Origin: an uncultured Eubacteriales bacterium
GTDB lineage: Bacteria; Bacillota; Clostridia; Oscillospirales; CAG-272
Direction: 5' to 3'
Length of the DNA: 64,000 bases
Assembly: GCA_934433485.1 (NCBI GenBank)
Contig: CAKRZR010000013.1
Location: forward strand, 1-64,000
The notes below the pieces were generated by a model. That model ran no database searches. It was not told the origin of the DNA and was given only the letters and a program-made list of their open reading frames with translations. Numbering within the stretch: the first letter of the stretch is position 1; the number at the start of each line of letters is the position of its first letter. A program made the translations under genes and the position numbers. Positions 34,561-43,232 of this stretch are shown one piece after another.

Positions 34561-35619
34561 ATGAAAAAACTGGCTATTATTGGCTGCGGCGGTATCGGCG
34601 GCTATCATCTCTCTCACTTTTTACAGTTCACGGACATCGTGGAGCTGGCGGGCTTCTGCGATCTGATCCCGGAGCGCGCGGAAGCGTTCCAGGCAAAGGC
34701 AGGCACGGGCAAGGCATACACGGATTACCGCGTGATGCTGGACGAGGTGAAGCCGGACATGGTATTCGTATGCATTCCGCCGTACTGCCACGGACAGATC
34801 GAATTTGACCTCATCGAGCGCGGCATCCACTTCTTCGTGGAAAAACCGCTGGCACTCGAGCTGGATCTGGCGCGCAAGATCCGTGACGCGGCTGCCGAAA
34901 AGGGCCTGATCACGGCAAGCGGCTTCCAGTGCCGTTACTCGAACCTTGTCGAGCCGAACAAGCAGTTTGTAGCGAACAACCAGATCATCATGATCGAATG
35001 CTCCCGTATCGGCGGCGTGCCGGATCAGCCGTGGTGGCGTCACAAGGATCTCTCCGGTGGTCAGGCAGCAGAGCAGACGATCCACCAGTTCGACATCATC
35101 CGCTACATGATCGGCGATCCGGAGGAAGTGTTCTCCTTTGCCAACCGCGGCTACATTTCCGATGAGGAATGGCCGGGCTACGACACCGACGACCTGTCCA
35201 CGACCGTTGTAAAGTTCAAGAACGGCATTCTGGCGACGATCTCCACGGGCTGCTACGCGACCTCCGGCAACAGCTTCGACTCCAAGATCACGTTCAGCAC
35301 GCGCGACAAGAGAGCGGAGCTGAAGATCCTCGACACGTTCAAGATGTACGGTGAAAAGCCGGCAGAGCCGGAAGAAGGCAAGGACGGCTTTGTCATCAAG
35401 GGCGACGGCGCGCTTTCCGCATCCGGCGACGCGATCGTATACCGTCAGGACGGCGACGCGGGTATTCTCTGCGACCGCACCTTCATTGAGGCAGTCATTT
35501 CCGGCGACGGCTCCAAGATCCGCTCTCCCTACGCGGACGCGTTCAAGTCCGTCAGCTTCACCCTCGCCTGCAACGAATCCATGGCGACCGGCAAGCCGGT
35601 GAAGGTAGAGCTCGAATAA
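34561..35619 (+). CDS. Gfo/Idh/MocA-family oxidoreductase
   Basis: A 352-residue NAD(P)-dependent dehydrogenase. The N-terminal IIGCGGIGGYHLSHF binds the cofactor and FFVEKPLALELDLARKI carries the conserved EKP lysine motif; the C-terminal GGQAAEQTIHQFDIIRYMIG is typical of the family. It is distinct from the GH109-like gene upstream, with which it shares direction; the 162-base gap between them holds no clear promoter or terminator. AAGGAG precedes the start. It probably oxidises or reduces a sugar or cyclitol. Confidence 0.82.
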   Translation: MKKLAIIGCGGIGGYHLSHFLQFTDIVELAGFCDLIPERAEAFQAKAGTGKAYTDYRVMLDEVKPDMVFVCIPPYCHGQIEFDLIERGIHFFVEKPLALELDLARKIRDAAAEKGLITASGFQCRYSNLVEPNKQFVANNQIIMIECSRIGGVPDQPWWRHKDLSGGQAAEQTIHQFDIIRYMIGDPEEVFSFANRGYISDEEWPGYDTDDLSTTVVKFKNGILATISTGCYATSGNSFDSKITFSTRDKRAELKILDTFKMYGEKPAEPEEGKDGFVIKGDGALSASGDAIVYRQDGDAGILCDRTFIEAVISGDGSKIRSPYADAFKSVSFTLACNESMATGKPVKVELE

Positions 35620-35653
35620 GGCGGCGTCTATCCACCCATACAACCGCATAAAT

Positions 35654-35698
35654 AACCGCACCCGCGTGGTACCGCAATGGTATACCGCGGGTGCGGTT
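35654..35698. terminator. Bidirectional terminator
   Basis: AACCGCACCCGCG pairs with CGCGGGTGCGGTT, followed by GTTTTGTTT. It separates the oxidoreductase operon from the convergent 801-residue lipoprotein gene. Confidence 0.85.
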
Positions 35699-35705
35699 GT
35701 TTTGT

Positions 35706-38111
35706 TTACTTCTTCTCCCCCAGATACACCTCCACGCGGCTTTTCAGCACCCGGGCGGTCTCCGCGGCGTCTCTTGCACCGCCGATGTAGGCGTCCACCT
35801 CCTCACGGATGATTCCGGTCAGCGTCGGGTCCGGGGTCGTGACGGCGGCGTTTTCCGTGATGTTTTGCAGGATCGCGCGATCCGCGTCGGTGTAGGGGAC
35901 GATTTGGCGATTTACGCTGCGCACGCCGTTTTTCGGATCCTCTCCCGTCCATTTTTCCTCACAGTACGCCCGGAACTGTGCGTCGTCCGTCCGGTTGTCG
36001 AGATTCTGCACGGTGGCGTAGTAGACGTAGTGATCATAAGCAAGCTCGTTCTCGATGGCGGCGCGCGTCACCGGGAAATTGTACTCCGAGACAATAGCCG
36101 CGTTCTGCACTATGTTGGAGAGGAGATACCGCAGGAAGGCAAGCGCGCCCTCGGGATTTTTCGCGTCCTTGTATATACCGAAGCTGCACAAGCCGGACAC
36201 AACCGCCGGCGCGTCGGGGTAGCCGCCGTACTGTCCGTCCGGAAACGCCAATTTATACGCGCCCAGTCCGTCGACGGTGGCAAGCGTGCAGGGGATATAG
36301 CGCACCGTCCCGTCGGAAAACTCCTCCATGAGCTTCTGGTACTGCACGCTGTAGGACGGTTTCGCGCCGGTATAGCCGGACTCCACATAGCCATGGCCGC
36401 CGGACGATGTGTAGACCTTTTGCAGCATTTCGAGGTACGCAAGGAACTGCGCGCTGTCCATGGTGTTCGTGCCGTTCGCGCGGTTGGTGAAAAGCTGCGG
36501 AATCATGGACTCCAAAATAAAGAATTCCGGGTGCAGCTGCGGGAACAGGGTCTGTCCGGCTTGCAGAGAGGCGGCATCTCCGGTAAGCGTTTCCACGGTA
36601 AGCGGCTCCGCTGTCCGCGAAAGGATCGTCTGGTAGCGCATGTACACCGGAACGCGGTAGGTGCTCCCGCCGTACAGACCGACCCGGCGCGCGCTGCCCG
36701 TGAGAGAATCGAGGATCGCCTGTCCGCCATCGAGGGACGCGATGTCCGCGAGGTAGCCGTGATCCACGAGCCGTGTGTACAGATCGTCCCCGTCCATGGA
36801 CAGGAAATCCTGCGCGAAGATCTGCAAATCCGGCAGCTCTCCACGGGCGGCAAGCGCGGAGATCGTGTCAAAGTCAGCCGAATCCGTGAACGCGATGCCC
36901 TCCGCGTCCGTATTTTCGGTCAGATGCACGTAGTATTCCTCGTTCGTCTGGTTGAACACGGCGACGGCACGGGATAGATAGGTGTTCACGTACGAGCCGT
37001 AGGTGCCAATGGTGACGAGCCGTCTCTGCATCCCCTCGTCCCCGACCCGGCGCAGGATTGCGTACTCCTCCGTGAGATTCAGATTGCAGCGGTTTCTCAC
37101 GAGAAGATGGTTCCCATCCACGCCGCCCAAGATATCGATGTCGTCCTGGACCAGGTCAGAGGCGGTCCAGTCGAGGTACTTCTCCTCGCTCTCGTCACAG
37201 GTGAACACGCCGTCCCGTGTGATCTGGAACACGCCGCCGTCCGCTGTGAGAAAAGCGTTCTTCCCGATAGGCGTGATCGCTTTTGCGGTGTTGCTTTCAA
37301 AATCGAGTTTATAGATATGCTGCCAGCCCTGCACGAAAACCTCACCGGAATCGGTGACAGAGATGGTATCGACGTTGCTGTGTACCGTTATGGGCGGGGT
37401 CAGTTCATTCAGCTCTTTGTCGAACATGTGCAGTTTGTATTCATCAAAATCTATCCTGTCCGCGGCAATGAGATAGTAGGGAGACATCGAATTACAAAGA
37501 TAAATATACAGAGATTCTGTATCTGTAAGCAATGCTTCCCGGAGAATATTCTTTCCCGTTGCATCGTATTTTCGGATGATACGGTTTTTTTTACTTCTTT
37601 CGGCTTTTTCTCCATCTTCCGTGGCATCCGATTCGCTGAGAATGATTACATAATTTCCATCGGCATCCAGTAACGCGTCGTTCTTGTACTCTGTGCCCAC
37701 CAATTCCGGAACTGTGATTGTATCGATTCGGTTTCCCTCGGCATCAAATATCTCGATGTGCTTATCCCGTTCCGCAGGCTTGCTGCCCCCTGTAAAAGAC
37801 GATAGATATAATTTGTTGTCAAGGAAGTAGTAATATGGTCCCTCATTCACAAAAAAAACATCTTCTTCGTTTTCCAGCGTATGTAGTGCCAACATTTGAC
37901 TATAATATCCGCCGTTACCCGATGGCACAAGCGGCACGACCTGATACCGCGTCCCACTGTAGATGGTAACAAGATTCTCCTCCGCGTTATCGGAAATGAA
38001 TGTCACGGCGGAGACGTCAGGCGCGGCGGTACTCTCGTCCTCTTGCGGCAGCTTTTGGCAGGATGGCAGCAGAAGCAGTGCGGTAAGCATGAGCGCGGCA
38101 AATCTTTTCAT
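35706..38111 (-). CDS. Large solute-binding lipoprotein with N-terminal extra domain
   Basis: An 801-residue lipoprotein (LLLLPSC, Cys 18). Residues about 40-370 form a beta-rich region with propeller-like strand repeats (for example FDAEGNRIDTITVPEL and KYDATGKNILREALL). The rest resembles an ABC solute-binding protein (YVNTYLSRAVAVFNQTNEEY, then GYLADIASLDG and VSGLCSFGIYKDAKNPEGAL). This is about twice the length of a standard binding protein. AAAGGAGG precedes the start. The N-terminal coding part, about 37400-37960, is clearly AT-richer than the rest. No permease is adjacent. Confidence 0.75.
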   Translation of the reverse strand: MKRFAALMLTALLLLPSCQKLPQEDESTAAPDVSAVTFISDNAEENLVTIYSGTRYQVVPLVPSGNGGYYSQMLALHTLENEEDVFFVNEGPYYYFLDNKLYLSSFTGGSKPAERDKHIEIFDAEGNRIDTITVPELVGTEYKNDALLDADGNYVIILSESDATEDGEKAERSKKNRIIRKYDATGKNILREALLTDTESLYIYLCNSMSPYYLIAADRIDFDEYKLHMFDKELNELTPPITVHSNVDTISVTDSGEVFVQGWQHIYKLDFESNTAKAITPIGKNAFLTADGGVFQITRDGVFTCDESEEKYLDWTASDLVQDDIDILGGVDGNHLLVRNRCNLNLTEEYAILRRVGDEGMQRRLVTIGTYGSYVNTYLSRAVAVFNQTNEEYYVHLTENTDAEGIAFTDSADFDTISALAARGELPDLQIFAQDFLSMDGDDLYTRLVDHGYLADIASLDGGQAILDSLTGSARRVGLYGGSTYRVPVYMRYQTILSRTAEPLTVETLTGDAASLQAGQTLFPQLHPEFFILESMIPQLFTNRANGTNTMDSAQFLAYLEMLQKVYTSSGGHGYVESGYTGAKPSYSVQYQKLMEEFSDGTVRYIPCTLATVDGLGAYKLAFPDGQYGGYPDAPAVVSGLCSFGIYKDAKNPEGALAFLRYLLSNIVQNAAIVSEYNFPVTRAAIENELAYDHYVYYATVQNLDNRTDDAQFRAYCEEKWTGEDPKNGVRSVNRQIVPYTDADRAILQNITENAAVTTPDPTLTGIIREEVDAYIGGARDAAETARVLKSRVEVYLGEKK

Positions 38112-38204
38112 CGGGGATCCTCCTTTACAGCGATTCCTTTGTCCTGTTTGCGTTTTTTCGGATATTCGTCTGTCTGCACAGAGAACGATGGTTATTCCCT
38201 ATTC

Positions 38205-38233
38205 ATAATAGCACATCGCACAGGCTTAATCAA
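38205..38233 (-). promoter_or_regulatory. Promoter of the 801-residue lipoprotein gene
   Basis: Minus strand TTGATT, 17 bp, TATTAT. Confidence 0.65.
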
Positions 38234-38304
38234 GCTTTTTCTTCATGACAGCAAGAACATTTTGTAAACTTTCCCCAATTTTCTGTTCAAATCCCCGCCA
38301 AAAC

Positions 38305-38344
38305 AAAAATCACGGACGATCCCTCTCGATCCTCCGTGATTTTT
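38305..38344 (-). terminator. Terminator of the aminotransferase operon
   Basis: AAAAATCACGGA pairs with TCCGTGATTTTT. It follows the aminotransferase stop on the minus strand and is symmetric. Confidence 0.8.
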
Positions 38345-38360
38345 CTTTTTTCACTGTATC

Positions 38361-39614
38361 TTATCCGTTTTCCCGCTCGGCGATCACCGAGAAGGCTTCT
38401 CTTGCCACGTCTACGGTTTCCGCGATGTCCGCGTCGGTCAGGCTGGCGTTGATGAAGTGGTTGTGGTGGTTCGTGAAGAACACGCCGCGCCGCACACATT
38501 CCGCGATCCACGCCTGATGGAGCATCAGACTCGGGTCGTCCGCGATCCGCAGATAGAACAGCGACGGCACGCCGGACACGTGCAGGTCATAGCCATAATC
38601 CGCCGCCGCCTTGACAAGCTCCCGTTTCAGCTTCGCGCCCTTTTCGATGAGGATGCGCGGGCAGTCGAGCCGTTTCATCTTCTCAATGCACGCGATCCCC
38701 GCCGCGAACGGTACCGCCGACAGCCAGTAGCTGCCTGTATACGACATGGACGAGATCGTATTTTTGAGAAAATCCTTGCCGCACAGCGCGGATACGTTGT
38801 ACCCGTTCGCGATTGCCTTGCAGAAGCAGATGAGATCCGCCTCGAAGCCGAAATAGTGGTCACTGCCCGCCATATCCAGCCGGAAGCCCGCGCGCACGTC
38901 GTCGATGACAAGCACCGTGCCGTTGTCCGTGCAGAGCTTGCGCACCTTCTGCCAGAATCCGTCGACAGGCAGCGTATTGTCCGCGAAATTCCCGTGCATA
39001 TACGGCTGTCCGATCACGGCGGCGATCTCGCCCTTATGCTCCGCAAATACACGCTCCACGGCGGCAATGTCGTTCCATGGCAGATAGATATTGTTCGCCA
39101 CATCCTCCTCGATGATCCCGGCGTAGTCGATCTTCTGCGTCCACGGCGCGATCCCGTGATAGTAGCCCTTGAAGAACACGATCTTCTTCCGATGCGTATA
39201 CGCCCGGGCCGCCATGACCGCCATCGTCGTCACATCGTTGCCGTTTTTCGCGAAGAACGCCCAATCCGCGCTTGCGACCGTTTCCACAAGCAGCTCCGCG
39301 AAATCGATCATCACCGTAGAGGGGGAGGTGGTGCAGTCGCCCTTCTCCCGCTGCTTCCGCGCCGCCTCATCCACGTCGGGATCGTTGTAGCCGAGCACGT
39401 TCGGACCGTAGGCGCACATGTAGTCGATGAACCGGTGGCCGTCGATGTCCCAGAAATAGCTGCCCTTGGCGTGGTCGCAGAAGAGCGGGAACGCCTCCAC
39501 GGGGATAAAGCAGCCCTCCGCCGGTCCGAGATGGCCGTACACGCCGGACGGGATCACCTTTTCCGCGCGCCGGAACTGTTCTCTGCTGTTTGGATATGTA
39601 TAAATCTCTCTCAT
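38361..39614 (-). CDS. Class III aminotransferase, glutamate-1-semialdehyde aminomutase-like
   Basis: A 417-residue PLP enzyme of aminotransferase class III. The cofactor aspartate lies in LVIDDVRAGFRLDMAG and the Schiff-base Lys in ICFCKAIANGYNVSALCG. N-terminal IPSGVYGHLGPAEG resembles glutamate-1-semialdehyde aminomutase relatives, but no haem genes lie nearby, so another amino-sugar or amino-acid substrate is more likely. The start at 39614 is set by GGAAGGA. Last gene of a three-gene operon, 35 bases after the GNAT gene. Confidence 0.82.
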   Translation of the reverse strand: MREIYTYPNSREQFRRAEKVIPSGVYGHLGPAEGCFIPVEAFPLFCDHAKGSYFWDIDGHRFIDYMCAYGPNVLGYNDPDVDEAARKQREKGDCTTSPSTVMIDFAELLVETVASADWAFFAKNGNDVTTMAVMAARAYTHRKKIVFFKGYYHGIAPWTQKIDYAGIIEEDVANNIYLPWNDIAAVERVFAEHKGEIAAVIGQPYMHGNFADNTLPVDGFWQKVRKLCTDNGTVLVIDDVRAGFRLDMAGSDHYFGFEADLICFCKAIANGYNVSALCGKDFLKNTISSMSYTGSYWLSAVPFAAGIACIEKMKRLDCPRILIEKGAKLKRELVKAAADYGYDLHVSGVPSLFYLRIADDPSLMLHQAWIAECVRRGVFFTNHHNHFINASLTDADIAETVDVAREAFSVIAERENG

Positions 39615-39649
39615 GTTCGCAATATTTTCCTTCCAAATAGAATAGCGTG

Positions 39650-40555
39650 TCACCGGAGCGGTTTTTCCGCCATCATGTAGTAGACGGAAATCCGAAATCC
39701 CGCCTTGCCGTAGAGCCTGTCGAGTCCCGTGTATGTATAGCTGAGAAAGCCGCGCACCGATCCCTGCTCCGTGATGTACCGTGCCGCGCACCGCACCATA
39801 TCCGACGCCACACCGCGTCCGCGCGCTCTGTTTGCCACCGCCACACAGCCGATGGTCCCCAGTCCGCCGGATGTACCGCTTGCCAGGAGACAGCCGATCA
39901 CCTCGCCGTCCTCCCCCGATACAGCACAGACAATGGAGCCGGAGCGGTATCTTTCTTCATTTTTATAGTATTCCGTGAAATACGGCGCCGCGTCGTCGGT
40001 ACAGCGCAGCACGGATTCCCGATCCGCCGGACCTGCCAGCCGATAGGTCACACCGCCGCGCGTATAGCCAAGCGGATACCCCTCGTTCCCCGGATACGGC
40101 AGGGTCGCGCGCATATCAAACGTGTTCGATTCACGGACGTGCGTATAGCCGTGATGGCGAAAGAACGCCGCGCCCTCGTCTGTCAGACCGTCGTACAGGT
40201 TGGGCGCGCACAGCTCTTCCGTGTACGGCATGACGGAGGTCGGAATCCCGGGCGTGATGTAGCCGTCCCTGCCCACGCCGACCGTGATCCTGTCGTATCC
40301 CGCGTCCAGACACGTTTTTTCCGCCTCCGCAAGCAGGCTTGAGCCGATCCCGCAATGCCTGTGTTCTGGGGATACCGCGAGAAAATAGAGATTCCCGCCG
40401 CCCACGATCGCCGCTCCGACAAGCGTATTCTCGCGAAAACAGCTGTGTACGACGTTGTGCGTGGCAAGAGGAGGAATGGAGCCTCTGCCGGATTCCAGGT
40501 ATGGGAAGCATTCGTCAAACAAAGCGAGCAGTGCCGCGATCTTTTTTTCGTCCAT
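39650..40555 (-). CDS. Double GNAT-domain acetyltransferase
   Basis: A 301-residue protein with two GNAT acetyltransferase domains. The first (about 1-145) has the acetyl-CoA loop SPEHRHCGIGSSLLAEAEKT, the second (about 150-300) has NRARGRGVASDMVRCAARYI. It transfers acetyl groups to an amine of unknown identity. ATG 40555 (GGGTGA upstream) is preferred; an alternative GTG at 40564 overlaps the stop of the upstream gene by 4 bases. Middle gene of the operon. Confidence 0.82.
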   Translation of the reverse strand: MDEKKIAALLALFDECFPYLESGRGSIPPLATHNVVHSCFRENTLVGAAIVGGGNLYFLAVSPEHRHCGIGSSLLAEAEKTCLDAGYDRITVGVGRDGYITPGIPTSVMPYTEELCAPNLYDGLTDEGAAFFRHHGYTHVRESNTFDMRATLPYPGNEGYPLGYTRGGVTYRLAGPADRESVLRCTDDAAPYFTEYYKNEERYRSGSIVCAVSGEDGEVIGCLLASGTSGGLGTIGCVAVANRARGRGVASDMVRCAARYITEQGSVRGFLSYTYTGLDRLYGKAGFRISVYYMMAEKPLR

Positions 40556-40560
40556 GGCGC

Positions 40561-41316
40561 TCACCCGATATACAATGCCACGCGGTCGAGGATCCGGTTC
40601 ACGTTGTCGATCTGCGAGATCATGCCGCCGACGCGCACGCCGCCCGTGCCGATCGCCGCGACGCTGTTGACTCTGCCGTCAAAAAGAGCGCGCGCCGTTT
40701 TCATATCGGCAAAGGTCATGTACGAGAAGCACTTTTCCGGTGCGCGCCGGCTGTAGGTCAGGTGGTGATCCTTTGCCGTGATGGACGCGCAGGGACCGTC
40801 CGCAATCGAGAGACGGATCACGCCGTCCGGAATGTACGAGGCGCTGGCTCTGCCGACCTTGTCGTGGTTGCCGATCTGGCAGACCGCGCGGCCGATCACG
40901 CCGAACAGGAGCGTGGTGCTGATGCGGGCAAATTCGGCATCCTCCATATCCGCAGGCTCCGGGCGGAGATATTTCGTGAGCAGATCGGTCAGCTTCGTGA
41001 ACTTGCCGAGCAGAAACGGCGTGTAGATGAGTCCCTTTGTCGGAACCGGCGTAACCGTGCCGTCGATCATGCCGTTGAACTTTTCCGAGGTGGAGAACGA
41101 CAGACGGATGTCGCCGCCCTCGTCCGCTGCGCGCATGACGCACCTGCCGGAATTGAACGTCAGCGTGGCGACCGGGCCATTTCTGACCGCGATCGTCAGG
41201 GTGCGCACCGTACCGCCGAGAATCGCGCGCGCCTCTGCGGACAATTCCGTAAGGGTGGGCAGTGCGCCGAGAATGCCGTATAGATTGATATAGGATAACG
41301 TCAAAGCGTCTTTCAT
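40561..41316 (-). CDS. Uncharacterised protein heading the aminotransferase operon
   Basis: A 251-residue cytoplasmic protein that I do not recognise with confidence. The middle part (DIRLSFSTSEKFNGMIDG, VTPVPTKGLIYTPFLLGKF) is weakly reminiscent of SCP2-like lipid-binding domains. The start at 41316 has GGAGGAAG 7 bases upstream; the ATG at 41340 has none. Its long 5' leader can fold so that the ribosome binding site is paired. The GNAT gene begins at its stop, so the three genes are one operon. No enzyme motif seen. Confidence 0.7.
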   Translation of the reverse strand: MKDALTLSYINLYGILGALPTLTELSAEARAILGGTVRTLTIAVRNGPVATLTFNSGRCVMRAADEGGDIRLSFSTSEKFNGMIDGTVTPVPTKGLIYTPFLLGKFTKLTDLLTKYLRPEPADMEDAEFARISTTLLFGVIGRAVCQIGNHDKVGRASASYIPDGVIRLSIADGPCASITAKDHHLTYSRRAPEKCFSYMTFADMKTARALFDGRVNSVAAIGTGGVRVGGMISQIDNVNRILDRVALYIG

Positions 41317-41465
41317 GGAAAGGCTTCCTCCATCGAACATAATATTGCCATATTTCAGGAAGCCTCTGATTTCAGGTTAGTTTTGCGATGAAAGCCACTA
41401 TATTTTAGCATTTTAGCCTTTTATCGCAAAAATCCGATTCATTCAGAGTATCCTTAGGAAAATCA
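41317..41465 (-). promoter_or_regulatory. Structured 5' leader with sequestered ribosome binding site
   Basis: From the promoter the leader is about 150 nt. Hairpin 1 pairs 41381-41389 with 41423-41431 (TTTTGCGAT/ATCGCAAAA). Hairpin 2 pairs 41321-41329 with 41357-41365 (AGGCTTCCT/AGGAAGCCT), covering most of the GGAGGAAG ribosome binding site 4 bases before the start codon. Confidence 0.55.
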
Positions 41466-41472
41466 CAAGTAT

Positions 41473-41501
41473 AGTATAGCAAATCCTTCGGAATTTGTCA
41501 A
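41473..41501 (-). promoter_or_regulatory. Promoter of the three-gene aminotransferase operon
   Basis: Minus strand TTGACA, 17 bp, TATACT: near consensus. Confidence 0.85.
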
Positions 41502-41504
41502 GAA

Positions 41505-41550
41505 AAACCACGCTTCCGCGCGAAAAACGGCGTTCCCGCAGGCGTGGTTT
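41505..41550 (-). terminator. Terminator-like hairpin before the operon promoter
   Basis: AAACCACGC pairs with GCGTGGTTT; on the minus strand it is followed by TTTTT and then directly by the TTGACA box. No gene feeding it was found. The rest of this interval up to the fucO promoter shows no gene. Confidence 0.5.
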
Positions 41551-41702
41551 GTGTCCGGTTTGTTGCGCCCCTTTTACGCGTTTGTGGGTGGACTGTGGCA
41601 GAAAATCGGTGCTTTTTTATATAAATCGGCATATGAAGCGGATTTGCGCGATTCTGTCGCAATTCTCCCGCCGCACAGCGCAAAGTTTGTGTTGTCTTTC
41701 TA

Positions 41703-41731
41703 ATGACACCGGGGCAAAAAACTGCTATAAT
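41703..41731 (+). promoter_or_regulatory. Promoter of fucO
   Basis: ATGACA, 17 bp, TATAAT. Confidence 0.75.
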
Positions 41732-41820
41732 GGAGTCGGTTCAGAAAGCGTCCCCATATGCGGACGTGTCGAAGAAACCACTGAAATGGATCAATCTGTT
41801 ATATACGGAGGAAGTATAGT

Positions 41821-42963
41821 ATGGTCAATCGTTTTGTTCTGAATGCAATCTCTTATCACGGCAAGGGCGCGATCAAGGAAATCCCCGGTCTTGTCAAAGC
41901 AAAGGGCTACAAGAAAGCGTTTATCGCCTCTGACCCGGATCTCGTGAAGTTCGGCGTGACCAAGAAGGTAACGGATCTTCTCGACGAAGCCGGCATGGCA
42001 TATGAAGTATACTCGGATATCAAGCCGAATCCGACCATTGAAAACGTACAGTCCGGTGTGGCTGCCTACAAGGCAAGCGGCGCGGACTACATGATCACCA
42101 TCGGCGGCGGCTCCTCCATGGACACCGGCAAGGCGATCGGCATCATCATCAACAACCCGGAATTTGCAGATGTGCGCAGTCTGGAGGGCGTTGCGCCAAC
42201 CAAGAACCGCACTGTATTCACCATCGCCGTTCCGACCACGGCAGGCACCGCTGCGGAAGCGACCATCAACTACGTCATCACCGACGTGGAGCGGAAGCGC
42301 AAATTCGTATGTGTGGACACGAACGACATCCCGGATATCGCCATCGTCGACCCGGATATGATGTCCACCATGCCGAAGGGTCTGACCGCCTCCACCGGTA
42401 TGGACGCGCTGACCCACGCCATCGAGGGCTACACGACCCGCGCCGCATGGGAGCTGGCGGACTGCCTGAACCTCGAAGCCATCCGTCTGATCTCCAAGAG
42501 CCTGCGCGCCGCTGTCGCCAACGAAACCGACGGTCGTGAAGGCATGGCACTCGGTCAGTTCGTCACCGGCATGGCGTTCTCCAACGTAGGTCTCGGTATC
42601 GCGCACTCCATCGCGCACACCCTCGGCGCCGTATACGATACCCCGCACGGCGTTGCCTGCGCTATGATGCTCCCGATCGTTATGGAATACAACGCGGACG
42701 TGACCGGCGAAAAGTTCAAGAACATCGCGGAAGCCATGGGCGTGGACACCACCGGTATGACCCAGGCGGAATACCGCAAGGCAGCCGTGGACGCGGTCCG
42801 TCAGCTCTCCGTTGACGTAGGCATCCCGACCAAGCTCCCGGCAATCAAGGAAGAGGACCTCGACTTCCTCGCAAAGTCCGCAGCGGCAGACGCATGCGCA
42901 CCGGGCAACCCGAAGGAAGCATCCGTGGAGGATCTCAAGGCTCTGATCCGCAAGCTCATGTAA
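41821..42963 (+). CDS. fucO: Iron-dependent alcohol dehydrogenase, lactaldehyde reductase type
   Basis: A 380-residue iron-dependent alcohol dehydrogenase very similar in wording to E. coli FucO throughout: NPEFADVRSLEG, IPTTAGTAAEVTINYVITD (here VPTTAGTAAEATINYVITD), RRKFVCVD, TGMDALTHAIEGY, GMAFSNVGLGIAHSIAH and TPHGVACAMMLP. FucO reduces lactaldehyde to 1,2-propanediol with NADH at the end of fucose or rhamnose fermentation. Metal ligands Asp and His residues are in these blocks. GGAGGAAG precedes the start. Codon use looks highly expressed. Broader substrate range (for example ethanol) cannot be excluded. Confidence 0.88.
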   Translation: MVNRFVLNAISYHGKGAIKEIPGLVKAKGYKKAFIASDPDLVKFGVTKKVTDLLDEAGMAYEVYSDIKPNPTIENVQSGVAAYKASGADYMITIGGGSSMDTGKAIGIIINNPEFADVRSLEGVAPTKNRTVFTIAVPTTAGTAAEATINYVITDVERKRKFVCVDTNDIPDIAIVDPDMMSTMPKGLTASTGMDALTHAIEGYTTRAAWELADCLNLEAIRLISKSLRAAVANETDGREGMALGQFVTGMAFSNVGLGIAHSIAHTLGAVYDTPHGVACAMMLPIVMEYNADVTGEKFKNIAEAMGVDTTGMTQAEYRKAAVDAVRQLSVDVGIPTKLPAIKEEDLDFLAKSAAADACAPGNPKEASVEDLKALIRKLM

Positions 42964-43022
42964 TCTCCCCCGGCGAAAACACGCTCTATCGAAATATCCC
43001 TCGCAAGCAAATAGGATGAAAG

Positions 43023-43066
43023 AAAAAGACGGCATACGCTTCCTCGGCGTATGTCGTCTTTTTTTG
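43023..43066 (+). terminator. Terminator after fucO
   Basis: AAAAAGACGGCATACGC pairs with GCGTATGTCGTCTTTTTTT. Confidence 0.9.
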
Positions 43067-43165
43067 GGTGTATCGCTTCAGGCTGCGCTGAACAAATCGG
43101 GATTTCGCGCCGACAGGGATACCGCAAATTTTTCCGAAAAAAGCCGTAATTTTACCGCAAAAGCC

Positions 43166-43194
43166 TTGATAAAAGGAAGCGTTTGTGGTATAGT
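43166..43194 (+). promoter_or_regulatory. Promoter of pgk
   Basis: TTGATA, 17 bp, TATAGT. Confidence 0.75.
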
Positions 43195-43232
43195 AATAGT
43201 GGCAAAAAATCTATATTATGAGGAGAGTTCCT

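Noticed and set aside
41551..41702. Small RNA ending at the minus-strand hairpin 41505-41550
   Set aside because: The terminator shape is good, but no minus-strand promoter with proper spacing was found before it.
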